In this document: positions 1 to 12,822 of the stretch, piece by piece
How the letters are laid out: the number at the start of each line of letters is the position of its first letter
Position numbering within the stretch: the stretch's first letter is position 1
Assembly: GCA_010094045.1 (NCBI GenBank)
Contig: ML986604.1
Coordinates: 5,512-69,511, forward strand
Source: Lojkania enalia
Taxonomy: Eukaryota > Ascomycota > Dothideomycetes > Pleosporales
Reading direction: 5' to 3'
Length of the DNA stretch: 64,000 nt
Program-made: the position numbers and the translations under genes
Notes under the pieces: generated by a model
What the model was told of the DNA's origin: nothing
Databases searched by the model: none
What the model saw: only the letters and a program-made list of their open reading frames with translations

Positions 1-1937
1 GTTCTCTTTCCTCTTTATATTAAAGTAGAAAGTATTAGCTAAGATAAAAGTAATAATAGGAGAATAAACTTTCTTTAGATTAGGTTTAGACTTTATTTTA
101 TATAGGCGTATAAGAGCTCTAAGCTTATTTAAACTATAAGCTATAGAAGACTAATATAATTTTAGTAGTTTTAGTAGACTTTTAATATAATAGATAGTTA
201 GACTATAGAACTACTAATACTAGTTCTTTTCCTATAGAGCGTCGCGTCGCTAGATATCTAACTCTACTTCCTTATCGCGTACTAGCTGAGTTAATTATAT
301 AAGAAGAGGAGGTAAAGAATTATAAATAGTAGGATATTTAGAGGGCTATATAATCCGATTCTTATCTATATCTAGTAGGAGTTAAAAATAATATAACTAT
401 TTAATACTAATAATACAATCCTAAGTACCTAGATTTATAATAATAAATAGGTAGTTTTAGATAGTTCTCCTATTAATTTATAGGTATAAGTAGATATACT
501 AATTAACTAGGGTTTAGATTCAGTTCTAAAAACCTTTAACGGTAATTTTAAAGGGTAAGTACTGTATTAATATATATAGAGCTTAGGAGAGTAATCTAAC
601 TACTATAAAATTAAGGAATAGGAAGCTTTAAGCGCTAGTATTAACAAGGGCGTTTAATTGTATACCAACGCCTTTTAAATATAGAATAGTAGGGATTTAG
701 AAGTACTTTCCTCCAAATAAATATAATAAATCGATATTTAATAAGTTATACTTACTTAAGCCTAAGATAGAGAGTTTTCTTAAGCGTCTCTGTTTCCCAC
801 CCGAGAACTATCTAGGTAGTACTTATTTATATCTAAGAACTCTTCTTTCTTAATCTTCTCTTATTTAACCTCTATTTTTTATATTTTAAGGACTATATAT
901 TTATTTGTAAAATATCCTAGTTTACTATAGTTATAGTAATTATCTAGGGTTATATACCTTTCAGGTGTAGGAGTCTTACTAGATTATTAAAGAGTAATCG
1001 TAGTAGAATAAAGTATTAATACTAGAGTAGATTAGGGTAGTATTAGATTATAGGTTACCTTAGATAAACTCTTAGAAATCTTCTAGTACTAATCCAAATT
1101 TATTTTAACTATAATATATAGGCTAGCAGTTTATTCTAGAAGGTTAAGAATACTTCTCCTTTCTATATTATAGGCTGTTAAGTAGGCGACTATAGTATTA
1201 AAGGAGCCTTTCTATATAAGCTTAAAGCTAAGGTTTAGTATCTTTAAGCTAGGGAGAATCTTATTCTATAGGTAGAAGAACCACTTAGATTGGGGTACGG
1301 ATCCTCTAATAGCTATATTAATAAAGCGAGCTTTAAAAGTTAGGAATACTTCTCCCTTATTTATTCTTAAGACCTAAAACGCCTATTATACCTCTATCTC
1401 TTTATTACCTATAATAAAATACGATTGTAGAAGTAAAATTATTTCTTTAGTATTCTTAAACCGATACTAGTCTAATTTAGCTAGGTATTTTAGCTCTAGA
1501 TACCCTTTCGCAGTACTAGAGGTGTATTCCTATACTAATACTATATATATACGCTCTATCCGATAGTAATCTATATTAATTTTAAGTTGGTCTAGAATTA
1601 AAACTTACTATTATTTAAATATAGATTTATTACTATTTATAAGGCTTTTAATCTTAGGTATATATTTAGTAAAGTAGGCTTAAGGGGGTTTAGGGGTAGC
1701 TGAGAGGTTTCTTACTAGAAAAGTCGCAAAAGTTTCTTAGTATATTATTAGTTCTAATTTAGTAGTTTATAGAGGTTAATTAGGACTAATAGTTCTCTAT
1801 CGTATTAAGTATATAATCTCCTCCTATAAAATTGCAATTTATTTCTTAAGGGTTAGTTTACTCTAATTTTCCTTTAAATTAGATAGGTTCTTTATTATAG
1901 GCCCTATAGAAAGGGGTCTGCCTATTATAGGGCCCCC
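1..1937 (-). mobile_element. Ty3/gypsy internal region, copy A (gag side), RIP-degraded, runs off the left edge
   Basis: Positions 1-2633 are repeated almost base for base at 3820-6453, so this is a second copy of the same element. On the minus strand the stretch near 900-945 reads as a decayed retroviral-type zinc knuckle: spacing C-x2-C-x4-H-x4-C is kept, but cysteine and histidine codons have become tyrosine codons. No open frame of any length survives and the sequence is strongly AT-rich with abundant TA dinucleotides, as expected after RIP. The reading direction puts the LTR at 1938-2633 upstream and the polymerase part outside the window to the left. Family assignment rests on the RT motif in the neighbouring copy B. 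Confidence 0.8.
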
Positions 1938-2633
1938 TGTAAGAGGTAATAGTTGTTCTATACGTGTAGATAGAAGTTTACTCTTACTATAACTTACGCG
2001 TATATCGGTTCTAGTATAGGAATTAGAAGGTAAATTATAGTTAGATATTAGTAGTTGCCTCTAATTCTAATAGGTTATTAGTAGTCTCTAAATTTCTACC
2101 TAGGCGCACTCTACGCGGCTTTTCTAAAGGCAATTCTAATTGTAGAGGATAGGAAGTTCTAAACTTAAAGGCTTTAGTTAATAGAAGATCTTTAAAATCC
2201 TATCTAGATAACTAAATAATTTAATATAATAGTATATAAGTATTATAATCTAAACTAAATTAGGCGTATCTTAAACTTAGATATATTTAAATAAATAATC
2301 GATGCGATATTATTAAAGAGGCTATTACTAGTAGTATTAAGTTCTTCTATATAATATAATAGTGTAAGTAAGATAATAGGTCTAAATATAGTATAAATCT
2401 ACTTAGAGGTATATAGGAGTATGTAGGGGATTAGGGACCTAGGAATTCTATTAAGACTTATAGGCCTTATACAAAAGGATATAGAAGAACTACTAAGCTA
2501 CTTATAAGGGAGTATATAACTATATACGGAAGGGAAAAGAGGTAGAACTAGGGGTAAGATAAGATAAGCGAAAAGCTTTGGGATAAGGTTATATATAAAG
2601 CTTTTCGTAGAACGATTTCTTTATATCGTTATA
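1938..2633 (-). repeat. LTR A of gypsy element (696 bp)
   Basis: This segment occurs three times (1938-2633, 5758-6453, 6450-7146). It starts TGTAAGAGG on the plus strand and ends ATCGTTATA, which is TGT...ACA once one C-to-T change is undone, the usual LTR termini. The inner edge of the right end carries an imperfect hairpin of AACGAT and ATCGTT. It separates internal region A from internal region B and would serve as the 3' LTR of element B and the 5' LTR of element A, both transcribed leftward. Confidence 0.7.
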
Positions 2634-5600
2634 ATAGGGTACTATTTTCCGTTAGAATATTTCTATAATAGTACTCCTATAACTACTCTATTAGAGGTAT
2701 TAGTTTCTATTTTTATTTCTAACGTAGGGTTAAAGTAGTAGAGAGTAGATATACTTAATAGGGCTAACTTTAATTTCTTAAAGGTAATATTATATTCTAA
2801 AATCTATATAAAAGAGATTATAAAGCTTTATAGTACGATAATTAGCTTTATAATACGTGAGAATTCCGGTATAAACTGTTAGTAGAATCTAGTAAAACCT
2901 AAGAAGAATTTTACACCTGTTATAATAGTAGATAGCTACTAGTTATATAATACTTCTACCTTCTTTAGGTTAACCTTAAGGCCTTTATTTAAGAGGATAT
3001 AGTTAAAGTATTTAGTTCGGGTAATATAGAATTTACTCTTCTTAATATTAACTTATAACTCTACTTAACGTAATCTCTTAAGAACTTTCTTAATATAGAT
3101 AATATATATCGCCTTATTTTTAGAGTAGATAAAGATATTATCTAGGTAAGTAATATAGAAGTTATCTAGGTAGTTAATTAGTATATTATTTATATAGCGC
3201 TGGTAAGTTACTAAGCTATTATATAATCTAAAAGATAGAACTTTATACTTATAGGTTCTATATCGAGTTTAAAAGGTAGTATATTCTTTAGAACTAGGGT
3301 TTATTCTAATCTTATTAAAGGCTGCGCGAATATTAAACTTAGTAAAAATTACTACTTTAATAGGTTTAGATAAAAGTTTATCTATATATAGTATTAGATA
3401 TATATCTTTATAGGTAAGAGTATTAAGTTTATAATAATTTATATAGATATATAGGTTACTATTAGATTTATAGACGTAAAGGATTAGAAATATAAAGGAA
3501 CTCTAATTCTACTTAATATACCTATACCGTAAATTATTTATAATATACTTTTTAGTTACTTCTAACTCCTTAATATTCTACTTATATAACAGGCTATAAC
3601 TATTAGGGAGAGGTTCTATAAGAATAATCTTATAATTATAAGGACGGTATTCTAGTAATTAATAAGCTATAGTTTTACTAAATATATTCTAATACCTATA
3701 GTATTTAGATAGTAATTAGAGATTTACTAGTACTTTATTTTTAGCCTTATCTTCTAGCTCTAGGGCTTACTTATCTTTAATCAGCTACTTAATTTCATAT
3801 AGAAACGTAGAGAAAAACTCGTTCTCTTTCCTCTTTATATTAAAGTAGAAAGTATTAGCTAAGATAAAAATAATAATAGGAGAATAGACTTTCTTTAGAT
3901 CGGGTTTAGACTTTATTTTATATAGATATATAAGAGCTCTAAACTTATTTAGACTATAGGCTATAAAAGACTAATATAGTTTTAGTAGTTTTAATAGACC
4001 CTTAATATAATAGATAGTTGGATTGTGGGACTACTAATACTAGTCCTTTTTCTATAGAGCGTCGCGTCGCCGGATATTTAGCTCTATCTTCTTATCGTGT
4101 ATTAGCTAAGTTAATTATATAAGAAGAGGAGGTAAAGAATTATAAGTAGTAGGATACTTAGAGGGCTATATAATCCGATTTTTATCCATATCTAGCTAGA
4201 GTTAAAAATAATATAACTATTTAATACTAATAATACAATTCTAAGTACCTAAATCTATAATAATAAATAGGTAGTTTTAGATAGTTCTCTTATTAATTTA
4301 TAGGTATAAATAGATATACTAATTAACTAAGGTTTAAATTCGGTTCTAAAAACCTTTAATAGTAATTTTAAAGGGTAAATACTATATTAATATATATAGG
4401 GCTTAGGAGAGTAATCTAGCTATTATAGAATTAAGGAATAGGAAGCCTTAGGTATTTATATTAATAAGAGCGTTTAGTTATATACTAATACCTTTTAAAT
4501 ATAGAATAGTAGAAATTTAGAAATACTTTCCTCTAAATAAATATAATAAATTAATATTTAATAAGTTATACTTATTTAAGCCTAGGATAGAGAGTTTTCC
4601 TAGATATCTCTATTTCCCACCCGAGAACTATCTAGATAGTACTTATTTACATCTAAGAACTCTTCTTCTTTAATCTTCTCTTATTTAACCTCTATTTTTT
4701 ATACTTTAAGGACTATATATTTATTTATAAAGTATTCTAGTTTACTATAGTTATAGTAATTTTCTAGAGTCGTATACCTTTTAGGTATAAGAGTCTTACT
4801 AAGTTATTAGAGAGCGATTATAGTAGAATAAAGTATTAATACTAGGGTAGATTAGGGTAGTATTAGATTATAGGTTACCTTAGATAAACTCTTAGAAGCT
4901 TTCTAGTACTAATCTAAATTTATTTTAACTATAACTTATAGGCTAATAGTTTATTTTAGAAGGTTAGAAATACTCCTCCTTTCTATATCGTAAGCTGTTA
5001 AGTAGGCAACTATAGCGTTAAAGGAGCCTTTTTATATAAGCTTAAAGCTAAGGTTTAATATCTTTAGGCTGGGGAGAATCTTATCTTATAGGTAGAAGAA
5101 CTATTTAGATTAGAATATAGATCCCCTAATAGTTGTACTAATAAAACGAGCTTTAAAAGTTAGGAATACTTCTCTCTTATTTATTCTTAGAACCTAAAAC
5201 GCCTATCGCGCCTCTATCTCTTTATTACCTATAATAAAATACGATTATAAAAGTAAAATTATTTCTTTAGTATTTTTAAACTAATACTAGTCCAATTTAG
5301 CTAGGTATTTTAGTTCTAGATACCCTTTCGCAGTACTAGAGGTATATCCCTATACTAACGCTATATATATACGCTCTATCTAATAGTAATCTATATTAAT
5401 CTTAAGTTGGTCTAAGATTAAGGCTTACTATTATTTAAATATAGGTTTATTACTATTTATAAAGCTTTCGATCTTAAGTATATGTTTAGTAAGGTAGGCT
5501 TAAGGGAGTTTAAGGGTAGTTAAGAGGTTTCTTACTAGGGGAGTTATAAAAGTTTCTTAGTATATTATCGGTTCTAATTCGGTAGTTTATAAAGGTTAAT

Positions 5601-5757
5601 TAGGACTAATAGTTTTCTATTATATTAAGCGTGCGATCTCCTCTTATAAAATTATAATTTATTCCTTAAAGGTTAGTTTACTTTAATTTTCCTCTAAATT
5701 AGATAGGTTCTTTATTATAGGCCCTATAGAAAGGGGTCCGCCTATTATAGGACCCCC
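2634..5757 (-). mobile_element. Ty3/gypsy internal region, copy B: gag, protease and reverse transcriptase remnants
   Basis: Read on the minus strand. A zinc knuckle of gag lies near 4720-4762, where the expected C-x2-C-x4-H-x4-C pattern survives in spacing but reads Y-x2-Y-x4-(E)Y-x4-Y, i.e. TGT/TGC to TAT/TAC changes. The reverse transcriptase active-site box lies at about 3123-3160 and reads YLDNIFIYS instead of the family's YLDDIFIYS, an Asp-to-Asn change from one G-to-A. Only about 490 bases follow the RT box before LTR A, enough for part of RNase H but not for an integrase, so the copy is truncated or internally deleted. It is non-functional. The known gypsy order gag-PR-RT-RH-INT agrees with the leftward direction. 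Confidence 0.85.
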
Positions 5758-6453
5758 TATAAGAGATAACGGTTATTCTATACGCGTAGACGAAAGCTTA
5801 CTCTTACTATAACTTATATATATATCGGTTCTAGTATAGGAATTAGAAGGTAAATTATAGTTAAATATCGGCGGTTACCTCTAATTCTAATAGGTTATTA
5901 GTAGTCTCTAAGTTTCTACCTAGACGTACTCTACGCGGCTTTTCTAAAGGTAATCCTAATCGTAGGAGATAGGAAATTCTAAACCTAAAGGCTTTAGTTA
6001 ATAAGAGGTTTTTAAGATCCTATCTAGGTAACTAAATAATTTAATATAATAGTATATAAGTATTATAATCTAAACTAAATCAGGTATATCTTAAACTTAA
6101 ATATAGTTAAATAAATAATCGATGCGATATTATTAAAGAGGCTATTACTAGTAGTATTAAGTTTTTCTATATAATATAACGGCGTAGATAAGATAATAGG
6201 TCTAAATACGGTATAAATCTATTTAAAGGTATATAGGAGTATATAGGAGTTTAGGGACCTAAGAATTCTATTAATATCTATAGGCCTTATACGAAAGGAT
6301 ATAGAAGAACTACTAAGCTACTTATAAAAGAGTATATAACTATATACGGAAGGGAAAAGAGGTAGAACTAGGGGTAGAATAAGATAAGCGAAAAGCTTTA
6401 GGATAAGGTTATATATAAAACTTTTCGTAGAACGATTTCTTTGTATCGTTATA
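5758..6453 (-). repeat. LTR B of gypsy element (696 bp)
   Basis: Same length as LTR A and very similar along its whole extent. It is the 5' LTR of internal region B in the leftward direction. Its right end runs straight into LTR C: the four bases TATA at 6450-6453 can be assigned to either LTR. Confidence 0.7.
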
Positions 6454-7146
6454 AAAAGATAATAATTATTTTATATATATAGATAAAAGTTTACTTTTAC
6501 TATAACTTACGCGTATATTAATTCTAGTATAGAAATTAGAAAGTAAATTATAGTTAGATATTAGTAGTTACCTCCGATTCTAATAGATTATTAGTAGTTT
6601 CTAAGTTTCTACCTAGGTATACTCTACGCAGCTTTTCTAAAGGTAATCCTAATTATAGAGGATAGAAAGTTTTAAACCTAAAGGCTTTAATTAATAGAAG
6701 GTTTTTAAGATTCTATCTAAATAACTAAATAATTTAATATAATAATATATAAATATTATAACCTAAACTAAATTAGGTATATTTTAAACTTAGATATAGT
6801 TAAATAAACAATCGATACGATATTATTAAAGAAGCTATTACTAGTAGTATTAAATTCTTCTATATAATATAATAGTATAGGTAAGATAATAGGTCTAAAT
6901 ATAGTACGAATCTACTTAGAGGTATATAAGAGTATATAGGGGTTTAAAGACCTAAGAATTCTATTAACACATATAGGCCTTATATAAAAGAATATAGAAG
7001 AACTACTAAGCTACTTATAAGGGAGTATACAACTATATACGGATAGGAAAAAAGGTAGAGCTGGGGGTAGAATACGATAAGTAAAAAGCTTTAGGATAAG
7101 GTTATATATAAAGCTTTTTATATAACGATTTCTTCGCATCGTTATA
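6450..7146 (-). repeat. LTR C of gypsy element, fused head-to-tail to LTR B
   Basis: A third LTR copy of about 697 bases, more diverged than A and B. Its right end keeps a perfect inverted pair, TATAACGAT and ATCGTTATA, around an 8-base spacer at 7121-7146. No internal region follows on the right; copia sequence of the opposite strand begins instead. It may be a solo LTR beside which element B inserted, or the product of recombination between LTRs. Confidence 0.65.
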
Positions 7147-10100
7147 CTTACTAAAGAAAAACCTTTAATTCTTATAATATACTATAACGAAATATTATAA
7201 TAAGAAATATAAATAACTACTTTACTTTAAGAAAAAAAGAAAAAGTTTAGCTACTATAATAAAATAATTTAAGTAAATAACTAAGTAGTAAATTAGATTA
7301 TATTAAAATCGAACTATATAAGATTAAGAAATAAATATTACCTATAAACTACTAACTTAAATTATCTACAACTATAAAAATCTACTTAACCTTCTATATT
7401 ATATTTATAGAAAAGGTACCTCAAAATACTAAACTAGTAGTATATAATATAGACGTATATAGAGAAGACTAGAAATAGAAGATTAAGAAAATATTAAAAT
7501 ATAAGATATAAAATAGTAAGTAATACTATTTAATTAAATAGTTAAAAATAGATAAATATAAGAACTTATAGAATAATACTTAGAAACTAGAAGAAAACCT
7601 TAGTTCTACAGTATTATAGATATATTATAAAAACTAAACTTATAAAGAAATCTAAAAATAGAGTAGTAGAATTAAATAATATTAACTATATTATAGAAGG
7701 TAATTCTACTTTAGGAAGAAGACCTATCTTATAATCTACTTCTTTCTCTTCCTTAAACTGCTTCTATATATATTTATAACCCTCTATCTACTTATATTTT
7801 ACTTATTTATAAATCTTCTAAAGATGTTAAACTTTTATCTAAACTATTACTATCTTACTATTACTATCTTCTAGTTAATCTAGAATCTTTTAATACTTCT
7901 CTTTAACTAGTTAAAACTAGTAATCTAATTTCTTAACCTTTTTATTCTAATATTCTACTACTATATATAAATATTATAGAACAACTATATATTAGATTAA
8001 AAGTATTTAGAATAGTATAATTACTTTAGAGCCTTCTTTTTATTAATTTTATATATTAGCCCCTTATAAAAATAATAGAAATAAAATATTACAATTAAAC
8101 TAGAAGATTTAATATAATTAGTATAGTAATAGTAACTTAATATATAGTAGTAAAAAGAAGGTATTAGGGAGATATATAAAGAATATATAAGTAGCTTACT
8201 AACTCTACTATATAATTAAGAAGAATAGAATAATTCTTAGACTAAAAGTTTAGAGAGAGAGAATAGTATTATAGATACCCTCGCGCTAGAACCTATTAAA
8301 GTATAGAATTCTATATAGATAAGCGAGTAGAACTAGTTATATAAATAGTTTAGTAACTTAGTTAAGACTAAGCTATTAAGCCTACTTAATTACGAGTTAA
8401 TAACTAAATAAGAGAAATAGTAGAGAGACTAAATTATATTAAATAACCTTATAACTCTAACCTTTATAGCTCTTTATAGTTAACTTAAATATTCTTTATA
8501 TACTCTACTTATATACTTCTATTATAAGTCTATAAGAATAATCCTCTTATAGTATGTAATTACTCTTAGTTATTACTCTACTCTATAACCGGCTAATTAG
8601 AGGCCGTTATATTTATAATATTTATAATACTATCTAATAGTAAGCTAATATTAGTAAATTATATAAATGTAACTTATACTATTAGAAAATATTATTATAA
8701 TTAGCTTCTACTAGAACTAAATTATTCTTTTAATACTGGCTTCTATAAGATCTATTATACTAAATTATAGAAGTAGAAGAATATATATATATAATAGAAG
8801 GTAATAATCCTTTAAAATACTACTAAAATTCTTTTAGTTATATAGATATTTATATATAAATTTAATAAAGATAGTTTTCTATATAAATTTAAGATTATAT
8901 TAGTTATATATAATAATCTACAATTTTAATAGAGAGATATCTATATTACTATATTAGTTATATAAATCTTTTACTTTCTAATAGTAATTATAACTTATTT
9001 TAAATTTAATATATATTAGTTTAATATTATTAATATATTTCTTAACTACTAGTTAAATAAATTAATATATATTTATATATTAGAGGACTTTATATATAAA
9101 TATAGAAAATATTTACAACTATAGAAAGCTATATATAATTTTAAAGATACTTTAAAATTTTAGTCTTATAAACTAAATAGAACTCTAAGATAATTAGACT
9201 TTAAAATAGTACTAGAAATATCTTACTTATATATAAATAATAAACTAATTATCTTCTTTTATATTAATAATATTATAATTCTAGTTTATCTATTAAATAT
9301 TTCTATTAAATAGAAATTTAAATTATAATTAAATAATAAATATAAACTTTAATCTATTAGAGATTTAAACTAGTTTCTAAAAGTTTAAATTATACGCGAT
9401 ATATAATAGTATAAAACTTAGCTACTATAGAACTTATTTATTAATAAAGTAGTAGTATAATTTAATATTATAGTTAATAAGGAAGCGCTAAAAACGCCTC
9501 TATATAAAAATATACTACTAGCCGCTACTAAAAAATCCTCTAATAGAATATCCTACTACTAATAGCTAATTAGCAATATAGCCTAGATTATAGTTTTTAT
9601 ACAATCTAATATTATACGAGCGTATTTAGTATTATTATAGTATCTATAGAATCCTAGAAAATACTATATTAATACTACTCTATAAATATAGTAATATCTA
9701 ATTAGTACGAAATACTTTATAATTATAGCAACAGCTAATAATATATAAAATACCTCTACTATCAGCTAGAGTAGTAATACTAATTATATTAACCTTGTAG
9801 AGTAATTACTATTCTATAACATATTTAATACAGCCTTCAGCGATAATCCTAATACTCGTCGAAGTTCCTATAGTTATATATTTCAACTTTTTAGGATGCC
9901 GATTAATTAGAAAGCCTTAATTCAGCATACGGTTATAAAATCGACTACTAAGGCAGAATTATTAGCACTATCAGTCGCCGGATTAGAAATAGAGTAGTAG
10001 CAGAAGGCCTTCGCCTTACTGCGCTTCTATATTAACGCGTAACCAGTGCTACTTTGTAATAATCAATAAACAGTAGATATCGTAAATAAGCCATCTGAGC

Positions 10101-10530
10101 GCCTTAATACCAAACTTCGCCGTGTAGATATACACCAGCACTGGCTACGTCAAGAAGTGGCAGAGCAGAGACTTATAATCAGTTGGCAACCAACAAATCT
10201 GATGCCAGCCGACGGCCTTACAAAAGTTCTGCAGCCGCAACAACACCAAAGGTTTATCAAGCAACTGAAAATGGAAGATATTTCAGCCAGAATCGAATCT
10301 CAGGAATTTCTATCAGCCAAATAAATCGATTACCAACAAGAATCTTAGGGGGTGATCCAAATTGATTATAACTTACCCTATATCACATCAAATTGATATT
10401 TCTGCAAGCGTACTTAGCTCTAACACCAATTACTCTATACAATCTACCTTTCTTGGTATAGTATCTACCTTCATTTTTTTTTTTCGACGCAGCTTCTCCT
10501 TCGCAGTCAAGGCTGGGGGGTGGGGGGTTG
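7147..10530 (+). mobile_element. Ty1/copia retrotransposon internal region, RIP-degraded on the left, better preserved at the 3' end
   Basis: Plus-strand translation gives copia landmarks in the right order. Near 8,880-8,960 there is a decayed version of the start of the copia RT domain. At about 9,262-9,280 the RT active site reads YINN, derived from YVDD by G-to-A changes. From 9,925 to 10,325 RNase H is easily read: a KSTTKAELLALS stretch (family pattern ST-KAE-x-x-AL), then HQHWLRQEV and WQPTNLMPADGLTK, and a final TAA just after the RNase H tail near 10,322. The first 2.5 kb has no usable frames. From about 9,830 on GC content is normal and only scattered stops occur. A G-rich tract at 10,511-10,529 just before the LTR fits a polypurine tract. 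No 5' LTR was recognised, so the left border is uncertain. Confidence 0.8.
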
Positions 10531-10836
10531 TGTTATGGGGATTTTGGCTAGTCTGCCGAGCTGTATCAGATATCGACGTACGATATCACGGTCGATATCA
10601 CGCCGGATATCACGCTGGATATCAGCTGATATACCCCTTTTTCATGTACATAAATATGGCCCGCTGGCCATCTTCAATCAAGCAGTTCAGCTCCTCATCT
10701 CCCTCCCTGAGACAAGATTCGCCTCTCACCACAAAGGAGGGTAAGTGGCCTGCCTAGTTAGAGGCTGGCAATGGCGAGACTATACAGGCCTGAAAAAAAC
10801 AGACCAGCTATAATAGGATAGTAGAAACATGTGACA
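10531..10836 (+). repeat. 3' LTR of the copia element (306 bp)
   Basis: It begins TGTTATGGGG immediately after the G-rich tract and ends ATGTGACA, the expected TG...CA ends. Inside, at about 10,566-10,632, is a short tandem series built on GATATCACG. The first two thirds match 22436-22628. The last 100 bases, in reverse complement, match the two 149-bp solo LTRs at 49703-49851 and 62956-63104. Confidence 0.75.
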
Positions 10837-12202
10837 ATAGCTAGATAGATAGCCCAGTAAAGGTGGAACTGGGATATATAGGATTGACAGTGGTGGAGGA
10901 GAGGGGCGGAATGGGGGAAACTAACCCTAGAAATCTCAAAGACAGGTCCTTGTCCGCGCTGATGTGTATGGTCTAGGAACTTTAGCCACTAAAGACTAAA
11001 GTTATCCGGATCTTCACGCCTCTTGTCCTAGAGGACGGTGGAGTTGGCTTGGGCGATAAGTCCCCTCCTGCACTACGTGACAGGAAGCCGAATTCTCAGT
11101 CCGTCTAGATTCCTACTCTTGTGGTCCGACAGTGGGGAAGGCTTGCACTGGCTCTACAACATAGCTTTGTAGGAAGACTTAGTAGCCATTTTTAGCCTGC
11201 TCTACCCTGCGACACAAATCTAGCTAAACACTATCCGGGCCTACTTCCATAACGCTAGTAAAGAACCTACACAGGTAGGTAGGTTAGCAAAAAGAAACGG
11301 GATGAGCATAACAGAGGCAAATATCAGGGCGAAAGGACGCTTAAGATTTCCAGATCCCCATATCACGGAGATAGTTGCCGTCTGTTGATGGCGCAATCAT
11401 CGGTCCGAAGTCGTATGACTCTAAGGTAGCCTACGCCTTCACCATTTTTTTGACTCTAAGTCGTCGGAGGAACTGCGTTGAGCTTTCGTGATCACCGGAT
11501 TCTTCTCCTTTCTATTGCCACGTTGTCCACGATCAATGTTTGGAATTGCTGCCCCTTGTCTCTCCGTAGACCGAACGCTAACCTTATTGCCGTTCGTGTA
11601 GATGCGACGGTCGGGACGGTGGAGGTATTCGAGTTCCTGAGGAAGGGGGCAGCAAAGGGAAGGGGGTGACAGATTTGCCGATTTAAAGCGATAGCGAAGA
11701 CGAGAGAGAAGATTAGCCCGTTTGAATGTCCAGAGAGAGAGGTGAGGGTGGAAATAAAACAGACGCTTCGTAGAAGCTTAAGTGTAGTTTAATTAAGCCA
11801 CAAGTGGAGTTTTGGACGCACAGCAACTGCTAGGATAATAAACCTGCAGCTTTGGAATGTAATGCTGCGAGGGTAGCAATTAGACAATGCCTTCGCTCAG
11901 AAAGTTGCTTTTCGTGTTGATTAGTCTCAGAATACGACAAGGAAGCCAAGGAAAGGTACAAAGCTATGCAATTGTTAGAATGAGCCAAGGCATCGTAGCA
12001 GGCATAAATCTTGCGGATGCCGATACGGTGATCTGAATTAGACATAGATTGGACTATATTGGGATCGCTCTAGTCTAAGTGCTAGCGTTTATGTCGATGG
12101 ACGGTCGGGAACCTTGCGGCCTGGTACTTATAGTACGGACAATAGCTGAGAGGCTCATCCCGACTCGCGTCACTAGACATCGAGTTGCCTCATAGCCGAA
12201 CT
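10837..12202. other. Gene-free stretch right of the copia element
   Basis: Base composition is normal. The frames are short and show no recognisable domain, signal peptide or splice-linked structure. Nothing further is seen here. Confidence 0.5.
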
Positions 12203-12822
12203 CTAAAGTCCGGACAGTTCTTTCCATCGGCAAGCCCCCTTGTGGAGGATCTTGTACGTTGGGGGAACACCGCCCTCGATTCGGATCTGTAAAGCAATTG
12301 TCGAGTCATCGCTGGGATACCTCGTGATGTGGCCCTTTGCGCTCACCGACGCAACATCGGCAGCGATAATCAAGCCATACTTGCCGCCGTAGATAGTAGC
12401 CTGCTCGTTGGAGTCTGGCAGCGACACAACGGCTACGCCAGAGGTGAAGGCAACGAATCTGGTGCAACGTAAGCAAGGAGGGTATGGCAAATTCTGGTGA
12501 GCAGTATCACACACTGCACAAACGGAGCATTATGCAATCCTCCATCAAACTTGGGGGGTAGGATTGATAGGGTAAGATTGGTGAGGTCGCCCAATGGTAG
12601 GGCCTTGGACCCCGCAGTTCCCGGATCTGTCGAAACATCGAAGGGCCTCTTGATCTGCCAGCACTCAATTGTCGACCTGCCATTGGCGGCGCCAATGGCG
12701 GTCAAATTGAAGTGGGTGGACTGAGCCGCCGCCCCGGGGATCCAGGATTGGAAGAGTAACACAGGGCTGACGGAGAGGAGCAGGCCCATGCGGCCGAGGC
12801 AGGCGGTCGCTGAGTGAATCAT
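12203..12822 (-). CDS. Small secreted protein of unknown function, 187 aa, one intron
   Basis: Exons 12515-12822 and 12203-12458 are joined across a 56-base intron (12459-12514, GTGTGT...CAG); the split glutamine codon restores one frame of 188 codons. I start at the ATG at 12822 because it opens a good signal peptide ending in an AAA-QS cleavage site; an in-frame ATG at 12972 would put 50 polar residues before it. The mature part has an NLTAIG motif, a block rich in S/T/D (PSDDSTIALQ) and a C-terminal KGACRWKELSGL. It resembles a widespread set of secreted ascomycete proteins without a named domain, as far as I recall. It is divergently oriented to the membrane protein gene at 13400, with 577 bases between them. 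Extracellular function unknown. Confidence 0.85.

Noticed and set aside
10362..10757. Open frame over the copia LTR
   Set aside because: It lies in the G-rich tract and LTR, and its residues come from the GATATC sub-repeat; not a gene.
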